Shown: positions 44,156 to 52,410, counted from the stretch's first letter. The stretch: DNA of 64,000 bases from M3007 sp046316495 (GCA_046316495.1 JBKDAM010000016.1:1-64000), one strand, 5' to 3'. Numbers and translations: made by a program. Notes: generated by a model from the sequence alone, not told the origin.

Positions 44156-44716
44156 TTACACCCTTAACATAGGATGCGACTCTTGAAAAAGTACTGGTTC
44201 GGGTGGAGGGTCTAGGTTTTGTGGATAGCCACAAGCACAAGAACCCGCCAGTAGCTCAAAAGAAACCGACGGAGACTCTACCAATTTAGGAAGCCAGCAA
44301 ACCACTCCTTCGGGTGGTAAAAATGCGGAAGAAATCAACCGAACCACCCACTGAATTGGACTGTCCTGGGTGGGACTGGGAGCTGAAAGCGCCGCAAATA
44401 ACCGCTCGCCCTGTTTATATAAATGTTCTTCCTTCCGGTCGCGATGGGCCCAAATGAAAACAGAATCTGCTCTAACCTCATAACGCCGAACATCATAAAG
44501 CGCACCTTGAAACCACAGTTCTCGACGTCCTACCCGCTGATCGCGAAATTCTTGAACAGAAATGACCAACTGAACGGTTGTTTTTTGCTCGATTTGTGAC
44601 CAGGCCTGTTTGCGCGCGCACCACAAATCCCATTGCCACCAAAGCGGTAGTGCTGCACTGTGTAAAACGAGTGCCGCTACTAACAAGAATACCACTTTGA
44701 GGAGCGATTTGGACAT
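44156..44716 (-). CDS. Small membrane-anchored protein upstream of the TonB receptor
   Basis: A 186-residue protein from the ATG at 44716 (MSKSLLKVVFLL), which places one hydrophobic helix at residues 6-25. The rest is soluble, with WWQWDLWCARKQAW just after the helix and a Cys-rich tail (AGSCACGYPQN). The helix-first layout and orientation suggest an inner-membrane protein with a periplasmic domain. I do not recognise it. It precedes the receptor gene on the same strand by 159 bp and may be in its operon, perhaps helping the same uptake process. Confidence 0.65.
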   Translation of the reverse strand: MSKSLLKVVFLLVAALVLHSAALPLWWQWDLWCARKQAWSQIEQKTTVQLVISVQEFRDQRVGRRELWFQGALYDVRRYEVRADSVFIWAHRDRKEEHLYKQGERLFAALSAPSPTQDSPIQWVVRLISSAFLPPEGVVCWLPKLVESPSVSFELLAGSCACGYPQNLDPPPEPVLFQESHPMLRV

Positions 44717-44827
44717 CCTATTTGGCACAGAACATGCTTTTACATGACGCGGCAACAAAGTACGATAGAATCCTGCTAAAAAGAAAAGAATTTCGAGAAT
44801 GAACAATTGGCTTTAGCAGGAAGGGAG

Positions 44828-44866
44828 CTAAAAAAAATAAGGCCGCCTCAACGTTTTGAGGCGACC
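44828..44866 (-). terminator. Minus-strand terminator without an intact gene upstream
   Basis: Stem GGTCGCCTCAA/TTGAGGCGGCC (one G-U) with a 4-nt loop, followed on the minus strand by TTATTTTTTTT. It is 570 bp downstream of the AraC-like gene but only 4 nt after the TAA of the broken frame at 44871. Confidence 0.85.
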
Positions 44867-44870
44867 ATTT

Positions 44871-45238
44871 TTACGGCAAGAACTGGATATAATCCATCTC
44901 AATCTCACTTGTTGTATTTATCTTGAAGGAACCTGCTAGTCGATCAATTGATCGAGGATAGGAACTCTTATCTTTTCGAATACTCGATTTCTATTCAGTA
45001 ATCTGTGGAATGGTTTAGTAGGGAGGAATAATTCAGCAAGTTGATTTCTTATATCGAATTGATATGCAAATGTAGGTTTGCGAATCGTTTTTTCTAGAAA
45101 AACAATGTTACAATATGTGCAGTTGGTAACATATTTGTCAGGTAATTTTTCTCATTTTGTAACGTGAAGAAATCGTGATGTTACAAAATGAGAAACTTCA
45201 ACGAAAAAGCATAGAATGCTGCGTTTCTCATTTCTCAT
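44871..45238 (-). pseudogene. Likely remnant of a small unknown gene
   Basis: From an ATG at 45238 a minus-strand frame runs 28 codons to a TGA (45152-45154), then continues open for 71 codons to a TAG (44936-44938). A second frame, open from 44990, runs to a TAA at 44871-44873, 4 nt before a strong terminator. One internal stop and one shift near 44940-44990 would join these into about 120 codons. The translation (for example AYQFDIRNQLAELFLPTKPF, RNRVFEKIRVPILDQLID, then INTTSEIEMDYIQFLP) is protein-like but unrecognised. Part of the front lies in the inverted repeats, so that section may be coincidental. Confidence 0.4.
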
Positions 45239-45243
45239 TTTGT
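45106..45243. repeat. Cluster of TTCTCATTTTGTAAC inverted repeats
   Basis: TTCTCATTTTGTAAC (45149-45163) and its exact complement GTTACAAAATGAGAA (45180-45194) form a 15-bp inverted repeat with a 16-nt spacer. A third partial copy TTCTCATTTTGT is at 45232-45243. TGTTAC (45106-45111) and GTAACA (45126-45131) form a smaller outer pair. Confidence 0.75.
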
Positions 45244-45435
45244 GAAAACAAAGCATACCCACCCCCTTATCTTGTTGGGCTCAAGCGCGTTTCAGTACCA
45301 AAGGAAAAAAGGTTGCCCTCTCTCCAAACTGCAGAGTGACATCCCAAAGTAGACGAAAATACAGTACCAAAAAAACAAAAGAAGCAATAGCCCCTGGAAA
45401 GGCAGACCGAGGATGGGTTAAAGTTGAGCGATCCC

Positions 45436-47151
45436 TTACTCTTCCTCTTTTTCCAATTCTTGCATTGCTGGATTCTGGCTCCATTCCAGGTAGGCAGTCG
45501 GTGTAAATCCTGTGATCTCTTTAAATTGACGGTAAAAAGAAATTCGATTAGCAAATCCACTTTTTTCAGCTATCTCGTTCATTGTTAAGGACCCAGCACT
45601 TGAAGCCAGCAACCGCCTGGCCTCATTCACCCTTAAACCATTCACCAACCCTGCAAAATTAGTTTTCCCGCCACTGCTAATCGCCTGCGACAAGTAGCGG
45701 CGACTTTTATTCATTACAGCGCTTAAGTCATCCATACTAAAACCAGGGTTGAGAAAAAGTTTCTCCTGCTCGATTTTTCGGACGATGGCATTGTACAAGC
45801 TGGTCAGAGGTATATCCTCCTCCCCCTCTTTACGATCTGTTACGGTTACAGAAGGATCGAGGTAGGAAACAGGAACACTATTAGCCACCGCCAGGTTCAT
45901 TTGATAAAGGGTTCTCATATTGTTTTTTAGGCGCAGGTACAAGACAGCAATTCCAGCGACTGCAATCAAAACAATAATAAGCGCACTTAATAAAATGATC
46001 AGCGTGGTTCTTTTACGCTCCGAATCCAGTCTTAACTGTTCCTTCTCTAAATTAAGTTGCTCTACCTCATACAGCGTCTGCATTTCAGAATACTCGGCGG
46101 TGGTCGCTTCACCGGTATTCTCCGCGCGGTAATCTTTATATTTTTGGAAAGCTTTTAAATAATTCGGGAAATCACCAATTTGAGCATAATACGCGACATA
46201 AGCAGCCCAAACCTCTGAAAGATTCTCCCTTCGTCCGGTGGAATGAATGATTTCCAAAGACTTATTTAGATATCCTGGCACCAATTCCAACCCTGATCCA
46301 GACAAAACATGCGAATAACCAAGAAGGTAGTAAGCAGCACCCTGGGAATCAGTCATCCCATACTTGATTCCAAGGGATAAAGCTTCTTCCAGATACTGGT
46401 TTGCTAGGCGGAAATTTTCACTATCAATTTGCTCAGAACCCATACTGATCAATAAGCTGGCCATATTGGCATAAGCATTAATAGATCTGAAAATAGCAAG
46501 CGCCCGACTTTCGGCAGCATTAACTTCTGATTTATTGCGGTAAAACATCCCCAAATTTTGATAACAAAGCCCCATACTCATGGAATCTTTATGTCTCGCC
46601 GCATAATTCAGCGCCGATTGAGTAATTTGGATGGCTCGCTCGTTGTTCTCTTTTTTCCCGTCCAATAAGGCAATGTTAATCCAGGTTTTGACAATAGAAG
46701 AGGAGTCTCCTAGTTTTTCTGCGATACGCAAAGAGGCATAATAGGCATTCAATGCCTCGTTTAATCGACTTTGCTTATCGTAAATAACTCCCAGGTTGTT
46801 CCAGTTGGCCTCCGCAAAACTTAGGTTTTGCTCGGCGTGACGGGTCTCAAGCGCCCTTTTGTAATAATTGGAAGCCAGCGTGTTCCAACCCTGATAATAA
46901 TTGATGATTCCTTTTAAGTAATTGGCCTTCGCCAAAAATGAATCACTCGCAAACTCCTCTTGGTCTAGCCGCTTTAAGAGCAGCTCTACAAGTGAATCCG
47001 CACCCCGCAAATCATCGGGAATACGATTCTTGGCAGAACTAAATAAAATATCCTCTTCTGACTGTGCCGACAGAGGAACTATAAAGAAAAACAGACCAGC
47101 CAATAGCGCAACAAACTTCCTCCGCTCCAGCGCTGATAGGTAGATTAACAT
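45436..47151 (-). CDS. TPR-containing membrane regulator with C-terminal AraC-type DNA-binding domain
   Basis: A 571-residue one-protein sensor. A signal or first helix (residues 10-30) is followed by about seven TPR units (about 60-340; AEANWNNLGVIYDKQSRLNEALNAYYASL, GLCYQNLGMFYRNKSE). A coiled segment (EVEQLNLEKEQLRLDSERKR) leads to a membrane helix (about 380-402) and then a cytoplasmic AraC/XylS domain (about 455-560; FSMDDLSAVMNKSRRYLSQAI, MNEIAEKSGFANRISFYRQFKEITGFTP). This layout is a Bacteroidota type that senses a periplasmic signal and binds DNA directly. Target genes unknown; the repeat cluster downstream and the propeller gene are nearby candidates. Confidence 0.92.
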   Translation of the reverse strand: MLIYLSALERRKFVALLAGLFFFIVPLSAQSEEDILFSSAKNRIPDDLRGADSLVELLLKRLDQEEFASDSFLAKANYLKGIINYYQGWNTLASNYYKRALETRHAEQNLSFAEANWNNLGVIYDKQSRLNEALNAYYASLRIAEKLGDSSSIVKTWINIALLDGKKENNERAIQITQSALNYAARHKDSMSMGLCYQNLGMFYRNKSEVNAAESRALAIFRSINAYANMASLLISMGSEQIDSENFRLANQYLEEALSLGIKYGMTDSQGAAYYLLGYSHVLSGSGLELVPGYLNKSLEIIHSTGRRENLSEVWAAYVAYYAQIGDFPNYLKAFQKYKDYRAENTGEATTAEYSEMQTLYEVEQLNLEKEQLRLDSERKRTTLIILLSALIIVLIAVAGIAVLYLRLKNNMRTLYQMNLAVANSVPVSYLDPSVTVTDRKEGEEDIPLTSLYNAIVRKIEQEKLFLNPGFSMDDLSAVMNKSRRYLSQAISSGGKTNFAGLVNGLRVNEARRLLASSAGSLTMNEIAEKSGFANRISFYRQFKEITGFTPTAYLEWSQNPAMQELEKEEE

Positions 47152-47246
47152 AGTAAGAGATATTAAAAATACAACAAAATAGAGTTAGGTCTCTAATTGA
47201 TAGGACTATGCATCAAAAAAGAACTTAACAGGAGTATTTACACACA

Positions 47247-47292
47247 GTAAAAAGAAGTAAAGCCACCCAAAGAGCGTGGTTTTACTTCTTTT
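47247..47292 (-). terminator. Terminator after the Asp-box propeller gene
   Basis: 16-bp stem AAAGAAGTAAAGCCAC/GTGGTTTTACTTCTTT with one imperfect pair and a 9-nt loop, T run on the minus strand. It follows the 47432 gene by about 140 bp. A second A/T hairpin TTTTTTCGA/TCGAAAAAA is at 47365-47388. Confidence 0.78.
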
Positions 47293-47431
47293 CAATGCAA
47301 TATTACACCTACTTTATGGAATATCCAAACAGGTTACTCGAAGGCAAGAGCAGTTCACACAATATTTTTTCGAAAACAATCGAAAAAAGAGCGTTTTCAG
47401 AAGAAAATAGGGTGCCCCTCCCAAAGCGTGT

Positions 47432-48715
47432 TTATTTTTCAAATTCTACGATGTGCTCAGAGGAATATTGATCATCTTGTGGATGAACTTTTTTTACAAA
47501 AAAACGAGCGCGCTTCCCTAACCGCAAACAGGTGTATTTATTCCGTACATCTTCTTCTGTGCTCATCGGCTGCAAGGAGGGATACCATAACGTATATCCT
47601 GGTTTTTCAAAAAATAATTGAGGAGTAGTCCAGTCCTGACTATTCAGGGCGGCACCCAGATCTTTATTTTTATTGAAGGAAATATAGACTTGGCTTCCTA
47701 CCCAAGATTTTCCCACTACCTTACCCATCATCATTACCCAACATTCCAAGTAGGTATTCCAACTGACAGAAGGGCCCCAATGAAAGCCACCGGTTGGAGA
47801 AGAAGCTGGACCTCCCCCCGCCTCCACTGGAATTTGAAGCGACTGAATGGGGGAACCTATCCCATTGTAAGGCACCGTGAAAGCTTTCCCATCCCAACGC
47901 CGCGCCTTTCCTACTGGGTTATCCAAATCTTTAAGAGCAATTCGAGCAACACTAATACATTGCCCAGACCATTCTTTTATTGGATCATAGTTTTTTTCTT
48001 CATAAACACCGGGGTATCCGTATTCTCCATAAAACAAATACAAATAGTCTCCACTCGCCACCGCAGAGGGGTCCCCTACTCCTCCAGCAAAGGTATTGGA
48101 CGTATTGTGGGGTTTCAAAATCATGCGCGGATCCAGGTCTTCTATAAAAATCCCGCGGTTGTCCCAGCTTTTTCCGCCATCTGTTGATTTCATAATTCCA
48201 ATTCGGCACACAGCGGCAGCACTTTTGGGGCCCCGCAGGCCCTGCGGCCAGTTGACATTCCGGTACCCTTCACCGGTTTTTCGCTTGTAAGGAAGGGTTT
48301 GAGGGTAATTTTCATTGTGGTAAATACCATACAGGGTACGGCCGGAAACATCTTTGGGATCCTGATAAACGGTTTCAAACCAAACTGCCCCATGCAGCCC
48401 TGGCTTACCAATGGGTGCATTTTCTGGCATGATTGGGTCGAAAAATCGATCCGATGGACTCTTAAATACTTCATCCGCATTTTTTCCATCCGCATATTTT
48501 AAGTCTACCCCAATTCCCCAAACAGGATCTTCTCCATACTTTCCTGGGAAGATGCGAAGGGTGTCCCCAATCCAAGCCTCCGCCATATTGCAATCAACAA
48601 AAGAGTTGAAGCGGATTTTTTCCGCAGGAATCAACTTGAAGGTTGGGTTAAACACCTGGCAAAAAGTGGACGTTTGCCAGCTCAAAAGAGCAACTAAAAC
48701 AAGTGCTTTCATCAT
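47432..48715 (-). CDS. Secreted Asp-box/sialidase-like beta-propeller protein
   Basis: A 427-residue precursor with a signal peptide (MMKALVLVALLSWQTSTFCQ); the ATG at 48715 is used because the codon before it is TTG. An Asp box is seen in STDGGKSWDNRG, and further propeller blades around FAGGVGDPSAVASGDYLYLFYGEYG and GGFHWGPSVSWNTYLECW. The fold resembles sialidases, GH43/DUF4185-type proteins or sugar-binding propellers; no clear sialidase Arg triad is visible. It is probably active on, or binds, carbohydrates outside the cell. It lies next to the AraC/TPR regulator on the same strand, with its own promoter. Confidence 0.75.
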   Translation of the reverse strand: MMKALVLVALLSWQTSTFCQVFNPTFKLIPAEKIRFNSFVDCNMAEAWIGDTLRIFPGKYGEDPVWGIGVDLKYADGKNADEVFKSPSDRFFDPIMPENAPIGKPGLHGAVWFETVYQDPKDVSGRTLYGIYHNENYPQTLPYKRKTGEGYRNVNWPQGLRGPKSAAAVCRIGIMKSTDGGKSWDNRGIFIEDLDPRMILKPHNTSNTFAGGVGDPSAVASGDYLYLFYGEYGYPGVYEEKNYDPIKEWSGQCISVARIALKDLDNPVGKARRWDGKAFTVPYNGIGSPIQSLQIPVEAGGGPASSPTGGFHWGPSVSWNTYLECWVMMMGKVVGKSWVGSQVYISFNKNKDLGAALNSQDWTTPQLFFEKPGYTLWYPSLQPMSTEEDVRNKYTCLRLGKRARFFVKKVHPQDDQYSSEHIVEFEK

Positions 48716-48801
48716 CAAGCAGCTTAATTTTTATGAATAAACGTTAAGAGAAATGGGTAATACTGCTATCCAGCCCGTTATCGAAACAGCATAACTGAAA
48801 A

Positions 48802-48809
48802 CAAATATA
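48802..48809 (-). promoter_or_regulatory. -7 promoter box of the Asp-box propeller gene
   Basis: TATATTTG on the minus strand fits TAnnTTTG; leader about 75 nt. Confidence 0.55.
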
Positions 48810-48950
48810 TCACAATTTATAATAGTAAAACTTTTAAATTACACCATTCGGGTTCTCTTTATAACTGGAGTAGCTTTAAAAGAAAAGGAGTGGTATGTGG
48901 AGGTGGAATTGAAACCTCATTTACTCAAGCAGCCGGCCTCCATCAGCCCA

Positions 48951-48994
48951 ATAAAAAACGGGGAGAATGGCTGCTTTCGCGCCATTCTCCCCGT
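48951..48994 (-). terminator. Terminator of the 6-bladed propeller lipoprotein gene
   Basis: Perfect 14-bp stem ACGGGGAGAATGGC/GCCATTCTCCCCGT with a 9-nt loop and a TTTTTTA tail on the minus strand. Confidence 0.92.
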
Positions 48995-49024
48995 GCTTAG
49001 ATCGGATGTGGAGTATCTCTAGGA

Positions 49025-50188
49025 CTACTCTTGTTTTTCCTTCAAATAAATCAAAACTGGCTCCGCTTCCGCTGCCGCCGTCTCCAAGGCAGCGCCCAGT
49101 CCAGGGTAAAGGGTATTCAACTGCTCAACTTGCACTTGGTTGGCCTGAAAGAGTGCCGCTATCTGCTCCGGGCGCACCAATATAGCCACCTGCTGATTGC
49201 CCTTGGGCAGCACGGTACTGCGGGAAATCAACTTAGAAATTGGATCTGCAGCAAGATCCGACAGGTTAAATAACTGGTTGGTTGACAAGTCTGCCCAACC
49301 ATGACGAATCCGGTTTTGATGCTGGTACTCCACTTGCATCCAGTCGCCCGTAACCGCAAGCCACTCGTTCAGGAAGCCGTACTGTTCCACATCTGGAAAA
49401 CGAATAGGCTGGGAGGCCAACGCCTCTGGTACATTATCCGCACCAAAGTCAAATTGATACTTCGGGGTACAGCTAGTAGGCGTGATAGTGTACACCGTAT
49501 TTCCAAAAGGAGGATTGACCAGGATTTCATTCCCGCTTCTGGTGATAAAGCCTGTGTACTCGTACGCGAGGTTTTCACGATCAGCTCCGTAGGGCAAGAA
49601 CTGGTTGAGCAGGTTACCAGTTGAATCATATACCAATACATAATGATACCCCGATACCTCGGTAGCACTGTGTTCATTGTAAAGGTAAAAGTTGCCTGCA
49701 GCATCCCGCACCACCCCATCGCCAATAGCTCCGGTCGCTTTCTTATTCAGCAAATTGCCTTGTAGATCGTATTGGTACAAAGATCGGCGGCCGGCAGCAA
49801 GCAGGGTGATTTCATTTCCGCGCACTTCTACATCGTTTAATCCTTCGTAGGCATTTTCTTCACTGCCCTGTTGTCCAATTTTTCGAACAAAAGTACCATC
49901 GGGGGAGAGCAGCCAAACATCCTGAAAATCAGTTTGATTATCCAGCACCAACAAGTGCCCATCCTCGGTAAAAACCACCTTTTTGATGCTTCGAAGCTGG
50001 TAATCAGGAGATTTTTGGAGCACGGTGAACCCGATCGGCTCCATCTGGCTCAACAAGCCTGCCGGCGGTTCCGATTGCTCAGCAGGGGTCACTAGTGAAA
50101 TGGTACTTAGAGAAGATCGTTCTTTAGAACAAGAACTTAGTAGGCTAAGGGAAGCGCCCACAGCCAGGTAAAGCAGGACATGTTTCAT
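49025..50188 (-). CDS. 6-bladed beta-propeller lipoprotein
   Basis: A 387-residue lipoprotein: lipobox LLSSC (Cys20) after a short hydrophobic core. Residues about 65-300 repeat propeller strands such as VVFTEDGHLLVLDN, VWLLSPDGTFVRKIGQQGSEENAY, and DAAGNFYLYNEHSA, the pattern of Bacteroidota 6-bladed (NHL-like) propellers. These usually sit on the outer membrane and bind ligands or scaffold proteins. Expression may vary because the promoter spacer contains a run of eight G (minus strand). Function unknown. Confidence 0.82.
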   Translation of the reverse strand: MKHVLLYLAVGASLSLLSSCSKERSSLSTISLVTPAEQSEPPAGLLSQMEPIGFTVLQKSPDYQLRSIKKVVFTEDGHLLVLDNQTDFQDVWLLSPDGTFVRKIGQQGSEENAYEGLNDVEVRGNEITLLAAGRRSLYQYDLQGNLLNKKATGAIGDGVVRDAAGNFYLYNEHSATEVSGYHYVLVYDSTGNLLNQFLPYGADRENLAYEYTGFITRSGNEILVNPPFGNTVYTITPTSCTPKYQFDFGADNVPEALASQPIRFPDVEQYGFLNEWLAVTGDWMQVEYQHQNRIRHGWADLSTNQLFNLSDLAADPISKLISRSTVLPKGNQQVAILVRPEQIAALFQANQVQVEQLNTLYPGLGAALETAAAEAEPVLIYLKEKQE

Positions 50189-50403
50189 GGAATGGAAAGG
50201 TGTGTGTTTTAAAAAAGGTTCATTGAATCTACTGTTATTTACATTTTCTCCAATGGTTTACCATCATGGGAGGGTTATAAAAAACAGCTTTGGTGAAATA
50301 AATAGCACCCACGGATCACGTTCGTTGGCATAACGGGGAAATAAAAGATGGAAAATTAATCCACTTGCAGGCTCCCAACTGCTGGTTGAACTATTAAACG
50401 AAA

Positions 50404-50432
50404 CAAAAGTACTACCCCCCCCATTTTTTCAA
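50404..50432 (-). promoter_or_regulatory. Promoter of the lipoprotein gene with a G8 spacer tract
   Basis: On the minus strand: TTG (50432-50430), an 18-nt spacer containing eight consecutive G (50422-50415), then TACTTTTG (50411-50404), a TAnnTTTG box. The homopolymer would let slippage change the spacing. Confidence 0.6.
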
Positions 50433-50547
50433 AAAATTTAACACATGTAATAATTCAATATATTTATTTGTTCTCAATGAAGGGATGAATTGAAACGGGG
50501 AAAGTCGTGCAGAAAACAGAAGCTTATCCCTATCAGCGTGTAACATT

Positions 50548-50579
50548 TTGGAAAACAACTACACTAACGGGTACCTTTG
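50548..50579 (+). promoter_or_regulatory. Complete -33/-7 promoter of the TraB/GumN gene
   Basis: TTG (50548-50550), 21-nt spacer, TACCTTTG (50572-50579). Transcription would begin near 50586, downstream of the first ATG of the longer frame, supporting the ATG at 50642. Confidence 0.78.
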
Positions 50580-50641
50580 CTGTTAAAAAAGCAGCAATGG
50601 ATTCCATATTAGGGTCAAAAAACACTAAACAGTATTATTTC

Positions 50642-51520
50642 ATGAAAAAACAACCACAGATTTGGTTATTCAGTACCCTCTTGGTGCTGACAGCATCGTT
50701 CTCTACCCTTTACAGTCAGGCATTGGACAATAGCCTGCTTTGGGAAATCACCGGTCCGGGTCTCAAAAAGCCCTCCTATTTATTTGGCACTTTTCACCTT
50801 ATGTGTTCCGAGCAAATTCAGCCCACAGACGCTTTAAAAGAAAAGCTCGGGAAAGCGGACCAGCTATGCCTTGAACTGGACATGGACGATCCAGCGACTC
50901 GCAAACAAATGGAAACCAGCGTCCTGCTTCCTCCAGGAAAAAAACTCACGCAGTTTTGCTCTCCCTCCGACTCTGCCATTATCAATGCCTTTTTGAAATC
51001 GACGGTAGGCGCCACCCTCGATCAAATGGCGGTAATGAAGCCGCTAGTGCTAATGCAACTGGTTTATTTACCCCTGTTGGGCTGCCAACCAGATTCCTGG
51101 GAAATGCGCTTAACCCAGCTTGCGACCGATCAGAAAAAAGAAGTGAAAGGACTGGAAACCGTTGCATTTCAAATGGGGCTCTTTGATAACATTCCCTATG
51201 CTACACAGGTGGATTGGGTGGTTGAGTATCTCAGCAAAAATGATCAAACCGTGGCTGAGTTCAAGTCACTGGTAAAAAGTTACCAAGAGCAAAATCTGAA
51301 CGCCATGGTCGAACTAGTAAACGCCTCGCCACAATTTCGCGACCACGCAGAGGTATTACTCGACCAGCGGAACCGTAATTGGGCAGAACAAATTCCAACG
51401 ATGGCAAAGCAAAAATCGACCTTTTTTGCGGTGGGAGCTGGCCATTTGGGAGGCTCAAACGGCGTTATTGCCCTGCTTCGTCAAAAAGGTTATACCCTCC
51501 GCCCCGTTAAAAACAGTTAA
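50642..51520 (+). CDS. TraB/GumN family secreted protein
   Basis: A 292-residue protein from the ATG at 50642, which gives a signal peptide (to TLYSQA). It shows the family signatures LLWEITGPGLKKPSYLFGTFH near the start and the closing GAGHLGGSNGVIALLRQKGYTL. The GxxH and late GxxHLGG blocks resemble Tiki/TraB metalloprotease-like active-site regions, but catalytic function is unproven in most bacterial members. Followed 89 bp later by the prohibitin-like gene. Confidence 0.88.
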   Translation: MKKQPQIWLFSTLLVLTASFSTLYSQALDNSLLWEITGPGLKKPSYLFGTFHLMCSEQIQPTDALKEKLGKADQLCLELDMDDPATRKQMETSVLLPPGKKLTQFCSPSDSAIINAFLKSTVGATLDQMAVMKPLVLMQLVYLPLLGCQPDSWEMRLTQLATDQKKEVKGLETVAFQMGLFDNIPYATQVDWVVEYLSKNDQTVAEFKSLVKSYQEQNLNAMVELVNASPQFRDHAEVLLDQRNRNWAEQIPTMAKQKSTFFAVGAGHLGGSNGVIALLRQKGYTLRPVKNS

Positions 51521-51556
51521 AGTTTGCTTCCGACTGATCCATTTTATTGTCCTTGT

Positions 51557-51592
51557 GTTTAATAGTAATACTTTCAAATTTCACTATTAAAC
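51557..51592. promoter_or_regulatory. 10-bp inverted repeat upstream of the prohibitin-like gene
   Basis: GTTTAATAGT (51557-51566) and ACTATTAAAC (51583-51592), perfect, 16-nt spacer that includes TACTTTC, a partial -7-like box. It could be an operator over a promoter, or a weak terminator of the TraB gene. Confidence 0.5.
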
Positions 51593-51609
51593 ATTAAATA
51601 CGGTATATT

Positions 51610-52410
51610 ATGAACGCAGGTCGTTTGGGGTTTTTATCCGTCGCTGCTCTAGGCTTATTAAGTTTAACGAGCACCAGTTGCACCGTGGTCCGTCAGGGAG
51701 AAGTAGGTGTAAAACGTAAATTGGGTCGCTACAGCAATAACACGTACACCGGTGGACTCCGGGTGTACAATCCGTTTATCGCCACCATTGTAAAAGTGTC
51801 AACCCAGACCGAGAACCTAGAGATCCAGGCCGATATCCCTTCCAGGGAGGGCCTTACTATTCGCTCCGACGTCTCCATCCTGTACAAGGTGGTTCAGAAA
51901 GACGCACCGGACTTGCTGCGGAACATTGGTTTGGATTACGAAGAGACGGTAATTTTGCCGGTGTTCCGTTCCGCCATTGCGGACGTAAGCGCGAAGTATT
52001 ACGCCAAGGACATGCACTCCGGCAATCGAACTGAAATTGAGAATTCAGTGCGGGAGCTCATGATGAAATACTTGAAAGACAAAGGTATTTTGATTGAGTC
52101 GGTGCTATTAAAAAGCATTCAACTGCCCAGGAGCTTGGCAAATGCCATTGAAGAGAAACTGGAAGCAGAGCAGCAAGCCCAACGTATGGAGTTCGTACTG
52201 CAGCGGGAGCGGCAGGATGCAGAGCGAAAGCGCATTTCGGCAGAAGGAACCCGGGACGCCAACCAAATTATTTCCGAAGGTCTGACAGAGAAAATCCTCC
52301 AGTTCAAGGCAATTGAAGCTTGGCTATCCCTTTCTCAGTCGCAGAATACCAAGGTGGTCATCTCCAACGGTACCGTGCCGATGATGATGAATCCACTAGA
52401 GCAAAAATAA
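51610..52410 (+). CDS. SPFH/prohibitin family protein
   Basis: A 266-residue protein. A hydrophobic N-terminus ends in TSTSC, a possible lipobox (Cys24). The SPFH domain follows (about 30-190; GEVGVKRKLGRY, IRSDVSILYKVV, ALRNIGLDYEETVILPVFRSAIADVSAKY), then a coiled-coil rich in Glu/Arg (residues about 180-230, EEKLEAEQQAQRMEFVLQRERQDAERKR). Prohibitins form ring oligomers at membranes and organise or protect other proteins. With Cys lipidation it may be periplasm-facing; this is unusual and inferred. Confidence 0.88.
   Translation: MNAGRLGFLSVAALGLLSLTSTSCTVVRQGEVGVKRKLGRYSNNTYTGGLRVYNPFIATIVKVSTQTENLEIQADIPSREGLTIRSDVSILYKVVQKDAPDLLRNIGLDYEETVILPVFRSAIADVSAKYYAKDMHSGNRTEIENSVRELMMKYLKDKGILIESVLLKSIQLPRSLANAIEEKLEAEQQAQRMEFVLQRERQDAERKRISAEGTRDANQIISEGLTEKILQFKAIEAWLSLSQSQNTKVVISNGTVPMMMNPLEQK

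Larger units (their letters stand above)
44717..45435. other. Gene-poor 719-bp stretch rich in inverted repeats
   Basis: No intact gene is supported. It holds a minus-strand terminator, a broken reading frame, a 16-bp palindrome (TCGATCAATTGATCGA, 44940-44955), a 15-bp inverted repeat and several TGTTAC/GTAACA motifs (see separate entries). It is clearly more AT-rich than its surroundings. Confidence 0.6.
48716..49024. other. Gap between two leftward genes
   Basis: Holds the -7 box of the propeller gene and the terminator of the lipoprotein gene (separate entries). Otherwise AT-rich with no gene. Confidence 0.6.
50189..50641. other. Gap with two divergent promoters
   Basis: No gene. The minus-strand promoter with the G8 spacer (50404-50432) and the plus-strand promoter (50548-50579) account for the two ends; the long 5' leader of the lipoprotein gene (about 215 nt) lies between 50189 and 50400 and shows no clear stem. 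Confidence 0.6.

Noticed and set aside
45267..45560. 97-codon minus-strand frame near the AraC-like gene end
   Set aside because: It overlaps the AraC-like coding end in another frame and has no protein character.
50507..50641. N-terminal extension of the TraB/GumN gene
   Set aside because: It begins upstream of a complete -33/-7 promoter, and the ATG at 50642 gives a signal peptide.
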